Below, piece by piece: positions 9,503-21,626 of a stretch of 64,000 nucleotides of DNA. The notes under the pieces are model-generated. The model was not told where the DNA came from. It searched no databases and saw nothing but the letters and a program-made list of their open reading frames with translations. How positions within the stretch are numbered: position 1 is the first letter of the stretch; each line of letters opens with the position of its first letter. The translations under genes and the position numbers were made by a program. Source of the DNA: Lepiota brunneoincarnata (taxonomy: Eukaryota; Basidiomycota; Agaricomycetes; Agaricales; Agaricaceae); contig JAEBUN010000009.1 of assembly GCA_023014365.1 (NCBI GenBank), positions 1,178,001 through 1,242,000 on the forward strand, in the 5' to 3' direction.

Positions 9503-12488
9503 TCAATTCCACGCGGCTTGCGCATAAACTCCCAATACCGCGTTCGTCAGAACATCCGAATACTTCTGCGCATCGCTCGACGTGTATACCTTTTCACTCT
9601 GCAAGCCATTCAAGATCCCAAACAATTGACTTGCAATGAAGTCCACAAATACGAAATCAATGGGCGTGTCAGGGGAAATGTCTGAAGGTGGTTTTGAACC
9701 AACGAACGGCGGCACCTGGAAGAACGGAATCGGTGCATGTGGAATATCGTCGCCTACACCTGGACAAGACTGTAGAACCAAATAAGGGTCGGTTTCGACT
9801 CTAAAACATGACGACAGGGCTTATTGACTTACATCCTTCGTGACATACCCCGCTGTCAAGTTTTTCGCTGCTCTCCTCTCAATCCCATCTTGCCGATCCA
9901 TACCTTCTAACCACTCCCTAAATATGTGTTCCACATATCCCTTCGAGTACATCTCCGACTGAGCGTACCGATCCACCAGTTTGTCCGATCTGCGCTCGTT
10001 AGCACCTGCATTATTCAAAGCATCAACGGTTTTCGTAGCCAAAGAGAGCGGCACATCGGGCAGATAAAGGAATGAATCCACAAACGGAGAGACGGTGAAT
10101 TGGTCATCACGTGTAAAAGGTCCGGCGTAGAGGTCAAACCGCATCGAACCGGAGTTGGTCAGGAAAAGCGCGGGGTTGGATGCACGAGTATTATTTTGTT
10201 TAAGGGCCAAGGGGGCAGCCTGCGGGCAGAACAAGTTAAGCAGGATTCGCCTGGAATTTGTTGAAGCGGAAATGACGTGCCTGTTCGATGAACAAAGAGA
10301 GAAGAGAATTGTTGGATGGATAAGGAACACTGTTAGGGGGGTAATAAGTTAGGTTCATGTTCTAGAACAAAGTTGCTGATGGTGATCGGCACATACGCTT
10401 GGACAAAGTAATCCTGTGGGGCGACACCAAATGGAGAGATCAGATTGAACCGTTCAGCGAGTTGGTTCAGACCCTCGGTTATACGTTTCCCCAATGAGGT
10501 GTCAAAGTCCCTTTCACTCCTCTGGGCATGGAACTACAAAAGCGGGTCCATAGGATCGAGTTATGGCGTGGAATGTTTGCTTCTCACCTCGTAGGTGACA
10601 CGATTGGGGTCAAGGTACCTCCGACTAAACTTGATATCGTTCGCGCTCCCTTTCTTGTCCAACTTAGCGCCTGCATATCAAGCTGAGAATAGGCGAAATA
10701 AGTCACATTGGAGCACATACTCATCCAACCTAAAAAGCAGCTCTTTAAGCGTATTCGTTGGCACAAAGAATATAGAGAACATACCAACTGTTTCCATATA
10801 CCGACCACTCTCGAGTGACATTGACCGTCCATCGAGTTGTACTACAATCCACACTTCAGCAGGCGTATTAGTTGCACAAACGAGGTATACCCACGACAGT
10901 CACGAATATGCGTATGTCCTTTGGGAGAATCAAGCATCAGCCAAAAGATGGCGCAACGAACAATTGAACCTTTACCCACCCCCGAGAATCAGTATAGGTG
11001 TCGTCTTGTGGACTGCCCGGACTGCATTAAACACCAAAGGCCCTAAGGTACACCATCAGTACCCCACAGAGGATTGGAGACATATGTGTCCGCACAGTTA
11101 TCACGGGCGACTGGCATGTGCCTGTTAATAACCTAATGATCAATGATGACGCCCCCTTAAGACAAATATCGCAGCTGACCCAGTTAGCAAGAAGACATCA
11201 GGCTCTTCTCGAATTGCTTCGTGAAACTATGCCCGGCCATTGGTTGGTACATCCGCGGGAGGGTATCCTCAGCACTTACCCAGCTTCAGTTGACCATGTC
11301 AGCCACCTTTTGGACGGTAGTGTTTCGATCGTTATCGTCAAAGTCAAACAAAACGCCCAAAGCGGTAATCTTGCGACCACTGTCAAGCACATTTGGCTAT
11401 GAGTTGATTCTGGATAATGAACAGAAACCTACTGTTTAGTCTTGAATTTCACGAAGCGTTCTGAGTTGGCAAAAATGTTCAAGTGGTTCTAGGGCGATAT
11501 CTAGGGGTAACATACCTCCAACAGGAACGTTGACGGGTTGCCCATGCTTGTCCGCAATAGTGATGTTCACGTTGGAAGATAAATATCTTCCTTTCAACGC
11601 AGGCGCGAAGTTCTGATGCCTGAACAACATAATCTATTAGTATTACAACAGTCAAACGACATACACGTGTGTTGACACGCACATGTCCAAGGCATTGGCA
11701 TAGATGTATAACTCATGGCTGTCAGATTGAGTGATAAGGAAAGCGCGTCGATCCAGAGAAAAAGTCGCCTCACTTTCCAATGGCCATCACATCATAGGGC
11801 AGCAATTTCAGGAATTGATTAGCCTAGCCATTTGGTAAGACGCGGGACGAGATGTCGGGGGAAAGGGGATCATAGCGTACATCATGGGCATCGATTCCGC
11901 CATTCGGGAAGCCGTCAGTGAGACCAGTACCTGGGTCAAAAAGGTCAAGCCTAGCCCCAACTAGACCTCGGAAAGTCTATACCATCGTGTAGGTCACCGC
12001 TATCAACTAGTAAAAGGTCCACCTTTCGTTTCTAGGAAGTTCAGGGTTTAGAACAGGCAATGATCATTCAAGGACAGCAGACCCACATCTGCGATTTCCT
12101 TCATATGGGTTACGAATGACGCGAAGTCGCCCAAGTCTGCACTGAAAAGACTCAATACCCGGCATCTTTGCCACTCAAAAGCCAAGGGTTACCTGTAGTT
12201 CGGTTCGGGAAACGAGGACTTCTGATGGCCTAACAACCACCCATGACTATCTGTGGTATGTACAATGTTAATGTCGCCCCACTCGAGGGGTCTAGAAGGA
12301 GGCATAAGAGGCGGTTTAGGCGGTGCAGGGTGTCCATGGTTATGTCCTTTTCCGTGATCATGGCCGCCGTCGTGGCCATAGCCAGAGTCGTGGCGGCGGA
12401 CATGTGGATGATCACTACACGCGTGAACAAGGAGTCCCGGAAGAGCCAGGCTCAAGGAGAACCACGGCAGTGTGAGTTGAAGTTTCAT
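9503..12488 (-). CDS. Secreted metallophosphoesterase / 5'-nucleotidase-like protein with in-frame TGA
   Basis: Resembles the fungal calcineurin-like phosphoesterase/5'-nucleotidase proteins related to yeast YHR202W. The ATG at 12488 starts a signal peptide (MKLQLTLPWFSLSLALPGLL) followed by a His/Gly/Asp-rich linker. Metal-binding blocks come next: HTTDSHGWLLGH, GDFASFV, VDSGDLHDG, NHELYIYAN, then GHMPV-like HMPVARDNWPL and ILGGHTHIRDC. The C-terminal nucleotidase region includes FSRRYLDPNRVTYE, DYFVQA and SMRFDLYAGPFTRDDQF. About twelve short introns are needed, and nearly all junctions keep phase. Exception: at 11288-11286 an in-frame TGA lies between VADMVN and SWFHEAIREEPDVFLLTG. It is a single-codon break in an otherwise well-preserved gene. 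All metal ligands recognisable in the family appear present. Confidence 0.75.
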
Positions 12489-13341
12489 GCCGTCTTGTTG
12501 GGGATTAGTGCTCTGCTCAGTATAAGGAACAGGAGAAAAACGTGTCCCGTGGGGCGTAGCCTGAGGGACCAGCGGCGAACTTCCAATTTCTACGATTTTT
12601 ATGCACCAGAAGATGGCGAACGTGCCCCAGTTCGATTCCCACGGCCCATGTCCAGAAATAGGACACCAAGGCCATATGGAGGTTGCGAGATGAATCAACG
12701 AATACTGATGGTTTCTCCCAAGTTAAGCGCGTGAGTCGGAGAAAACATGCTGCAGATCAATTTATCATGGGAGCTAAGACACCAATGAAGGCTTGATACG
12801 TCCTAGCCCAGAAAACAGGTCCTACACAAGGGGATATTGGAGCTTGCGTAGCATCTTCATGATGCTAGCTGCAATAGAATGAGAACGAACACGAGAAAGA
12901 GGGGAGGTCGATGACACTAATAGACGACTTGAGTTTTTACAGCATCCTTTCACAATCTGTCGGTTGTCTTGTCTATGAAAGATCATCAACCCTGTACTTC
13001 TCGACGTACTTTATTGCGCCGACTGAATCAATAGCGGGATTTGCAGCGCCCCATGCGCTTGGGCCTCCGGTTTTTATATGCCGGCTATGAACCCGTGCCA
13101 GTCGGGGGCCACTGCAGGAGTTAGGGTGGGGTCCAGTCGGCTCCCAGATAGACAACTGTACCTCCGCTCCTGGGTTTCCAAGGTCGTTTGGGAGCGCTCT
13201 TCGCACTATCTTATGGAAGATAAAATACGGGTTTCGAGTACATCAAGGCCAATGGGGAAGACATAAGATGATGGGGAGGTGACGCGTGATCAGGCAACGT
13301 GTGCCACGACTTCTGATCGGACTGCACCCACAACCACAACG
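12489..13341. other. Divergent intergenic region
   Basis: About 850 bp separating the metallophosphoesterase (-) from coatomer zeta (+), so it must hold both promoters. The overlapping short ORFs show no domain. No clear TATA box is picked out. Confidence 0.45.
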
Positions 13342-14019
13342 ATGAATCTTTCTCTCTACGCCATCCAAGCTTTTATCATCCTTGACACGGAGGGTAACCG
13401 TGTTCTCGCCAAATACTACCGTCCTAAAAGCCATCCAAATGGCGAGTCCAAAGAATTCCTCACACTCAAAGAACAAAAGGCGTTTGAGAAGGGTCTATGG
13501 CAGAAAACCAAAAAGGCCGGAGGTCAGTTCGCGTTCTATGCCTTTGTGACTTAACATAAACTGAAGGTCAAGCACGACGTTTTCAGGTGATATTATCCTC
13601 TATGACTCCCATCTGGCAGTGTACAAGCACTCACTAGACCTCATACTCTACTTTATCGCCGGCCCTACCGAAAACGAGCTGATGCTTTCAACGGCCCTCA
13701 CATCACTCACGGATGCACTAACCATGCTTCTACAAAACGCCCCTGAGAAGCGTGCGGTGCTGGAGAACTTGGATGTGGTGCTACTATGCCTGGATGAGAC
13801 CGTGGACGACGGGTGCGTCGCATTCTCCTTTATCATCCATGCGTTATCAACTGAATTATCACTCTCAGAATCATTGTGGACACAGATGCTACTGCTGTCG
13901 CCTCTCGTGTGAGCCGGTCACGGCCTGACACGACAGAAATCATAATCAACGAGCAAACGATTCTCAGTGCTTACCAGACCGTGAAGGAGCGTGTGCAACA
14001 GAGGATACAACAAATGTAA
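13342..14019 (+). CDS. RET3: Coatomer subunit zeta (COPI)
   Basis: Small COPI coat subunit of the longin/sigma-adaptin fold, acting in Golgi-to-ER and intra-Golgi vesicle formation. Three exons, 13342-13522, 13587-13812 and 13869-14019, join in phase (introns 64 and 56 bp) to give 185 aa, the usual length. The start [20 protein letters not shown] is canonical. [49 protein letters not shown] and a terminal amphipathic helix ([16 protein letters not shown]) follow. The joined exons restore DDGIIVDTD. No lesion is seen. This is one of the cleanest genes in the window. Confidence 0.95.
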
Positions 14020-16130
14020 AATCCGAGTGTCATCATCATTCTCATACTTCGCCAACCCGTTCTTATGTGCTGTGTCGTTCCATAATACTAGACATATGCC
14101 ATTCTCTTCATCTCATGGTGTGCGGCGAATTGAAATTCGGAATCTCGACTAACTCCACAGCTACATACATCATCGCAAGCTTGCCCTCCCATAGCTCGAC
14201 GTCAACATGAGACTCCCTCGCACCCACTTTCCCTTCTGCCACCAACCCTTCCACACGTCTTATTATCGATGATGCGTTTGCACGCGTACAGAGCAGGATC
14301 TATCTCTCTTGTTACATACTGCTGGGCGCCCCCGCCTTGTCGAGACCTCTGTTCAGCTCAGTTCACTCCGACCAGTTAAAACTTATACCCACCCAAAAAA
14401 CCAACGGATCATCCCCCCGTCTGTACCGTTTGCACTTCTTTTCTCAACGTTTCAGGTTCGGGTCACACGACTACTGACTCTCGTAGATCCAATTCAACAA
14501 ATCAACTCAAAGGGACCTAACCCCAAGGTTCTCGATGCCTCGTGGCCCCAGGCGCTCCAGGTAGTTACCACTCTTGCCCTTTACCTGATTTTGAATCTAT
14601 AGCTCCCGGGGAGAATACGAAACTCCAACTGGCTGCGTGACCGTCGCGCGCTCCACACCTCGGGCTCGCTCGCCCTCTCCATCCCCATTCTACTCACATT
14701 TTAGTCCCTCCTTGGGTTACCGAGAGTGTCTCGACCAGAGTGGTCAAGGGCAAATGCCGCCCGGCCTCCCCCCCCTTCTTGTCAATCAAAATCATCTGTG
14801 TCCACATGCCCTTGTTATCTTTACGTATATACGGAAGGACCCTAGGTAGAATCTCCTTGGATCTTCGCTCCTCGCCACATCGAGCCTATGAGCGATTGCT
14901 AAGACCAAAGGGGTCGAACCTGAACAGAACACCCTTCGTAAAAAAAACGAACAGCGCGATATATATGAACATGTATGACCAACGGACCCTCTGGCAAGTA
15001 CACTACTCCATGTCATGTGCATTTAACTTGATCGGGTTTTCGGCCAAGAGAACCGAACGCTATACGTTGGGGAGGGGCTCAAATATTTTCTTTCAGCGGT
15101 TCACAGTACTTGGTGAGTTGCCGGATCACATACTCCTAGTGTACTCTGCTCCACGGAGATCTGCCAAAAAAAAAAGGATCAAACAGTTCAAGCGCGTTAA
15201 TCAATCAGTTGGAAAGTTTGGGTGGATACCCTTAGTGGCTAAGGCTGAAACTGCAAGGTAAAACGTAGAATCACTTTAGATCATCAATGTCATTGCAGAG
15301 CGAGACGTAGGTGGTAGTACAATCAGGAAAGCAAGGAAAAGATGGTTCAATAAGTGTGAAGTACTAACTACTTGACTATCAGAACTATTAAAATGTCAAA
15401 ATTTAAATGATGCGAGGTGATGAGTACACGGAATAACAGTAAAGAGACGTGGTTGCCTGTTACTTTTACAACAAAAGGCTGAGAAAGAAGTGCCAACACA
15501 ACATCAAGCGAACGGATCCCAGGATCCAAGGATGGAAGAAAGAAGTACAGACGTATAACACTGCCTCTGCAGCCACTTGTCAAAAATATCACCGGTGGGG
15601 CTTGTCTGCGTATCGGCCTCACAGGGCCGTATGTGAAGCGCCGGTTGCCTTCTGGAAAACTTGACAAGGATGACACTCGACATGCTCTTGGAAGTCACCT
15701 GCATACCGTAACGAGGTCGGTGTGATGGCAGAACCGAAGCGGTTTGTAGAATGAGACATGTCTTCGAGGTCGACTATGATAGATGGGAAGGAAATTGATG
15801 GTGATTCCGCCTATTTGCGGGTATCCATTGCTCGGGTAAGGGGTAAATCATATCTCGGCGTGCAGTGTTCGTGGATGCGTATGGTGTGGGTCATGGGCTA
15901 GGTCGTGGGTGTAGTCATGTGTATTCGTATAGCGCAAAGCGATAATGTGGGGCGCATGCGCATGTTGGATCAAGGAGATGTTGATACAAATACAAGGGTT
16001 GGGAGGAGATGAGAATGGAAGCCGACAGCGAGGGGGGGGGGGAAGGGGACGACGATGCGGGTGATGGAGGCTTCACATCCAGTGGCTCAACATCGTACTG
16101 CTTTGAACAAAAGACAACCTCAGCTACTGG
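14020..16130. other. Gene-poor stretch
   Basis: About 2.1 kb with only short ORFs that lack domains or a convincing exon pattern. The part near 15900-16030 is purine-rich with a G-run (16031-16040). No mobile-element coding sequence is recognisable. Confidence 0.45.
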
Positions 16131-16468
16131 GTATGGAGGGAGGAGGAGCAGATCACCACCGCCGCCAGCGGACCGGCCGGGAAGAGAACCAGCAACAACC
16201 AGGGATCATGGGAGCCAGGGTGCGCGAGCCTCGGAACCGGGGGAAGGGGGCTTCACCGAGGGGTGGGGAAGAGAAGCGAGACCCACCTAGCGTGCAATGA
16301 AGGGGCCATGCCGGTGTACTGGACGGCAGCGATGGTGGATGCGGCGGCGACGGAGAGGACACCAAGGACGACACAGGTCCTCCCGCTCTTTGAACTTGCA
16401 AGGCCGGCTGACCAGATGTCTGAGTCTGAAAGGGCGGGGTGCTCATAGAGGGCGACTGTTGCTCGCAT
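16131..16468 (-). CDS. Possible tiny single-span membrane protein
   Basis: From the ATG at 16468 a short frame encodes about 60 aa. A soluble N-terminus (MRATVALYEHPALSDSD) precedes a hydrophobic span (CVVLGVLSVAAASTIAAVQY, roughly residues 32-51). A good donor (GTGGGTCTCG at about 16288) ends the exon. An acceptor near 16131 would close the protein with only a few more residues; without splicing the frame stops at 16253. The promoter (TATA, CT-rich tract, short 5' leader) makes a real gene plausible. A proline-rich alternative frame overlaps it. No family is recognised, and the 3' end is uncertain. Confidence 0.35.
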
Positions 16469-16521
16469 GATGATGGTGGTGATGGGTGAAGATAAGGCAA
16501 GGGGGGAGAGATGGGAGAGGG

Positions 16522-16536
16522 CGGGTTATATATGGC
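16522..16536 (-). promoter_or_regulatory. TATA box and CT-rich leader of the tiny membrane protein gene
   Basis: The minus strand reads CATATATAACC here, followed by a pyrimidine-rich tract (CCTCTCCCATCTCTCCCCCC) and then the ATG about 60-70 bp downstream. Confidence 0.5.
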
Positions 16537-17337
16537 AGCAGGACCGTCCGAACAGACTGGAGTGTAGAACTGGGCGTCTATTCAGGGGTACTCGAGGATC
16601 TGGATATAGATAAAATGAAATTCACGTCAGCTCCTTTGTTCTCACTTCTCTGCGCCACAAATGCCCACTGGCCAAAACATCGCCCTACCCTGGGTCATCT
16701 CTGCACCGCTGCACTCAACTCGTGTTCACGCATCACCACCCAATCTCACCCACTCATTGCCTCGTGGCCAACCCAGCATCACCCGCTACCCGGATGTGTC
16801 AGACTTGCCCTGATGCAACGTCCACCTCCCACGCAACAACCCTCTGCGTCATTGTAACATATCCGGCTACTTTACCCCTACACTCTTCGGGTGCCGCGTT
16901 CCGATCCTTGTCACGGTTCCTCTCACTTGACCACTGGGTCCACCAGCCTGACCACCACTGTCAGGTCTATGGACTACATACAGGTTACCGCCCTGCAGTT
17001 GCTGAAACTGGGTCTCCGACATCCCGTACTGTCCGCAATCATTGGCCGACTAGTCTTATTTCTACAAACAATACACGGATAGGCGCGCTGCACCAGAAGA
17101 CTACGAGCGGAACGATCAATCGATGATATAAAGCAAAAAATCAACCAAGATCATGACAGAAACGTGAGGTATCATACGTGAGTCTATAGTCAGCGGAACG
17201 GATGAATGGAAGAGACAACAAAAGAAATGGAACGAGAGACAATAACCACTGCAAGCAAGAGCGAATGTCATACAGTCCAAGAACAATGCACACACAGCAC
17301 AATAGGAAGGGACCGAGCGGCGACCCCGCCCTCCAAT
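16537..17337. other. Intergenic region
   Basis: About 800 bp between the tiny membrane gene and the 3' end of the F-BAR gene. Several C-rich, Thr/Pro-coding short ORFs occur on the plus strand, but none has a recognisable domain. Confidence 0.45.
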
Positions 17338-20300
17338 CTAGAACAAGCATACAAAATTGCTCGGGAACACATACCTCCCTCTTTGCCTCCTTGCCTCATC
17401 CAACAACTCCCCACTCCACCAGCCATCCTCTGGTGTCGCCGTAACAGCAATTATATCCCCTGCCTGGAAATCAAACTCTTCGTCGATCGTCGCCTGATAG
17501 TCATACAACGCTTTTACTGAGTAAAAGAAGCGGATCAGCAATCGTTGTAATAAAGTACCGATATCAATTTAAACACAATGAGTAAAACAAAAGCATCGAC
17601 TCCAACGGCAAAAATGAAGACATCAGGTTACGGCGCCAACCCCCCGGTCCACTCATGCGGAAACGAACAACACGCCAAGGCCACAGAACGCAAATCCCAT
17701 ACACCGGAGTAACACAAGGGGGATGACGTACCATAGAACAAGATCGGCGTTCCATCCTCTGTTGTCTGTCCTATCACGGGTTGTTGCTGCTGCTGGCGCG
17801 GTGAGAGACTCTGCTGCATTTGCTGCATTGGTTGATGTGGAATCTGCGCTAGCGGCTGTGGTGAAGGCGACCTCCCAACCGGGCTCGCTGACTCCCTGTA
17901 CCCGCCGTACGCGCTCCCAACCATTGTGTTTCCACTCAGACTCAGCTGAGTTTGACTCCGACTAGGCCCGGTTCCAGGCTGCAAGTACCCTCCCGCGTTT
18001 CCGCCCCTTTGTTGCCCATTGACCATCGCGTACGCGCTTTGTTGCGGCTGCTGGTACGTCTGTTGTTGTTGAGGATAGTGACTGTACCCTGGCGCTGTCG
18101 GTGCCGGTGTCATGTAACCTTGTTGTGCCTGTGCCTGTGGGACTTGATACATGCCGACCACCTGTGGTGGTGGTGGCGGCGGAGGCGGCGTCATAGCTGA
18201 ATACACGGGTTGTACGGGGGGTGCCATGGTAGATGCACCAGGTCCGCCGAGTGTAGTTGCACCACCCAGGTAACTCGACCGTCTCTGCTGTGATTGTTGT
18301 GCCTGGTGTGGTTGTTGTGATTGTGGTTGTTGGTGCTGGCTAGTTGGCGAGATCCCTCCGTATGGCGAGACAGTCTGCGAATGACCCAACGGCGTTTGCC
18401 CTCTCTGCTGCTGCTTGCTGTTGTTGTTGCTGCTGCTGCTGATATCTCTGCGCCATGTCATCGTGCGACACTCTCCCATTCGAATCAAGCGCGATACCCA
18501 CATTATTCGGGCTTGTGGCCCTCACAGGGGTCCCGCTAATCGGCGGCGTAATATACGCACTGTTCCTCCTCTGCTGCTGGGGCTGCTGGAATTGCTGAGG
18601 TTGTTGAGTCTGTTGAAGTGGTTGCGGTGGTTGCGGCTGCGGCTGGTGCCCGATCACAGTATTCGTGTTCACGATCTCGCCAGGGTCCAGGGCTAGGTCC
18701 CCTGGAAGGCGGCTGAGGACTATTGCTCCTTGAGCCTCCGTGCGCACCAATTCCCACATGACCCACACTTGGCGGTCTTATGGGCGCTTGTCCGTGCTGA
18801 CTGGTCACGCTCAGCGAATGTCCACGCCCAGGTCCATGTCCATATCCTGCCGAAGTCGAGGATGGACTCTGTACATGCTGTGAAACAACACTTCCCCGCC
18901 TGCTGTTCGACCGAGAAATCGACATCGACTTGCGCTCACCAGGAAGACTCTGGTGATAATCGGCCAGCACTTCGTGCACCACCTCCGATCCAGACGGAGC
19001 CACCGTGTTCTTAGGTATCATGAAATTCGCGGTGGGCGGATTGGGGGATGCAGATCTCGATGTAGGTGGTGGAGCACCCACGACTAGCTCAGCAGAATTC
19101 CTGTAATCTCTGGTAGACTGTGAGCCGCTGCCAGTAGCACCCGGCGAAGCCGGGGAGACGGGAGACGAGAGTTGTCCACCAACAGTAAGTGAATCCTGGC
19201 CTTTGATGTGACTAGGTCCTGCAACGGCGTTTCCTGTGCCATTACCACTGGGGCCTGCGCTAGTAGCGCTTGGCGCTTGGCCTCTGTAGATCGTGTTCCT
19301 TCTCGTGCTTCCAGAAATTGACACCACGTTCTGGAGTTCCTCGAGCTGCTTCTGTAAAGGGTCGACTCCGTTCTGCCTAGTAGCAGAAGAGGGTGCTCCG
19401 TTCACTCGGTTGGCCGGCCCGACAGCTGGGTTGATTTGTGGATCTCTGGAAGGGTCTACTCTGTAGGCGTTATTCCCCACCCTGATGTAAGTCTCCGCAG
19501 TCGGGTCAATTGGCTCGGAAAGAGGATCGTGAGGGGCAGTCGATGCTCTATGAGCTGATTGGGCTGAGGATGTCGATTGACCTGTGCCAGTAGGTCGTCG
19601 CTGCAAAGGGGCGCCGGAGGGTGATGCACTAGGGGACGGTGATGGACCAGGCGCACCATTATTTGGATTCTGTCTCTGGGAGGGAGAAGGGGAATGGCCA
19701 GGTGTGTGACCGTTGATGTAGGGTTGCTGCTGTCCACCATAGATGCTGTTACGTTGAGTAGGTTGCCTGGCTAGATTGTTGTTCTCCATGACAGTATCCG
19801 CTCTGCGCATGCCAGTCCCAATACCAGCATTATTATTAGGTTCCTCTTCTGGAGGAGGAGGAGGAACGTGAACGCTATTACGATGGAGCTGCAGGGGAAC
19901 GTCTCTCGCAGATGAACGCGCAAAGTTGGCGTATCGGAAGGTGGATCGAGAGGAGGAAGAGGGAATCGCATCGGGGAGCTGATAGTTGACGAAGGCCGGA
20001 GGATCGGGGATTTGTGAGCCAGTTCCATAGTCTCGAACGAAATTCTCCATGTCCCTCTCGACTTCCATCTGTTCTAGTGATACACGAACCCTTTCACAAG
20101 ACTGAGAGTTTATCAGCACAAGTTCTATAGGACGAAGTTCGATAAACATACCTCATCATCTGCCACACATACTGTTGAAACCAGATTCGCATACGCCCAC
20201 ATGTTGTTTTTCATAAACTCGATCCTGCCCTCTTCCAAATCCTGACAGCTGTCGCAGAACGCCTTCCAGTCCTGTTCCCACTTTTGCACAGTTGACTCCA

Positions 20301-21244
20301 TAGCCTTCGTAAAGTTTGCAAATTCACGTTCATTCGTCTGCACAGTCTGCTTAGCGCGCTCGAGTTTCAGCTGAATCTTCTCCCAGTCCCTCCCTTGGAC
20401 AAGGGACGATTGAGCTGTATAGGAGTTGATGCGCATGCAGTCCTGTTCATATTTCTCTCTGGCCTTATCCACATATGCATCTTGAGTTTGTTTGGCCTTG
20501 AACTCCTTCTCGATAGATGTCTGGTAGGTTTTTTTGTGGTGCACCTGCTTGGCACAGTACTCCGCACAGGGAGTTTCCAGTTCCGTGCGAATTTGCTGCG
20601 CGAGCGTCATATGGAAGGTTGCCTGCTTATCGGTTTCCTCTTTAACGGTGTTGAGCGACATCCGCAAGTCACTGTGACTGTGATTAGATAGTGCTCTGAG
20701 AACAATAAGGTTGGAGCTGGAGCTGGACGGGGATGACGGCGCCTGTGGAACACCACGAATGGGTGGAACCGAGCGGTCGCCTCACTCTGCTCGCGAGGGG
20801 TCCGAAGGGACGAACGTTGGGCAAATAGGTATATGGTCCCCATTCAGAGTGTTGGCCAGCCCCACGAAACTCTGAACGAGGGGAGATGAAATTCAATGAC
20901 ATACCCAATCTCGTCTTTCCCTAGTGTGAGCTTGGCAAGCTTCGCCAATCGCTTCGCGTAATCCTCTTCGATGGCAGCACTAATTAGCAAAAATTAACCA
21001 GACCGCATCAGACCAATGTCTCCCTTGGAGGAAGAAACTACACTGACCGCTCCTTCCAAAAATTGCGCAATTCTTCTGTTGTACGCGTGGCGCCCCTCAT
21101 ACGGGCGAGCAAGACGTCAACCCCCCCATCGGTTAAACCCCAGAAAGAGTTGCAAAAGTTGGAAGTTCCACGCTGGACGACGGGAGAGCCAGAGCGGGCA
21201 TACTTTGAGAGTGAGGTGGTCGATGGCTGCCGTCTGGCAGACAT
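17338..21244 (-). CDS. F-BAR and SH3 domain cytokinesis protein (Cdc15/Imp2/Hof1 type)
   Basis: Membrane-bending scaffold of the contractile ring and septum. The ATG at 21244 leads into the F-BAR start (NSFWGLTDGGVDVLLARM, EELRNFWKER). AAIEEDYAKRLAKLAKLTLG follows in the next exon (about 20980-20910), then the long helices (20667-20150) with WEQDWKAFCDSCQDLE. An in-phase junction at DDE/SCERVRV leads to RDYGTGSQIPDPPAFVNY, typical for this family. A Ser/Pro/Gln-rich linker of more than 700 residues ends at ILFY. A 216-bp intron (17732-17517) leads to a C-terminal SH3 domain (ALYDYQATIDEEFDF, GWWSGEL, VFPSNFVCLF). Two frame steps in the linker, near 18683 (a CCC run) and 18414 (a CAG/CAA tract), each behave like one extra base. 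I suspect assembly error in low-complexity DNA, since the SH3 is intact downstream. Confidence 0.88.
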
Positions 21245-21460
21245 TTTGGTGAGATGAATGGTGGAGAGAGACAAGAAAGGCTTATGTGGTTACGGGTGCA
21301 GCCCAGCACGTGGTGACAATCTTCGTTCCCTGTCTTGTTCAAGACCATCCGTGATCATCCATCCATCTGTCACCTCGCCAACTTATATCCGCTCACTCCG
21401 CCCTCAGGATCTGTCACCCTAAAAACAAACCATGATGTTGAAACCGAAAAACATATAATT

Positions 21461-21532
21461 TCCTTCTAGCCGACTCGAACGACTGACCTCGTCATTACTA
21501 GTGACGCGCTCTACCAACTGAGCTAAGAAGGA
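21461..21532 (-). tRNA. tRNA-Thr (anticodon AGT)
   Basis: A 72-nt cloverleaf without intron. The acceptor stem is TCCTTCT/AGAAGGA, and the D-arm GCTCAGTTGGTAGAGC. The anticodon stem CGTCA/TGACG encloses the loop CTAGTAA, giving anticodon AGT (reads ACU, Thr). The T-arm is AGTCG-TTCGAGT-CGGCT with one G-T pair. It lies between the F-BAR gene start and the SR-rich gene. Confidence 0.93.
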
Positions 21533-21626
21533 CTTATTTATCTAGTCTTGCATTCTGCTCAGAGCCCCTTTGACCCAAACAAACACCAACTCGTTCGCCC
21601 ACTCGCCACTTTCATCCACACCAATT

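Noticed and set aside
18730..19014. Plus-strand ORFs over the F-BAR linker
   Set aside because: They are antisense shadows of the Gln/Ser/Pro-rich low-complexity coding strand.
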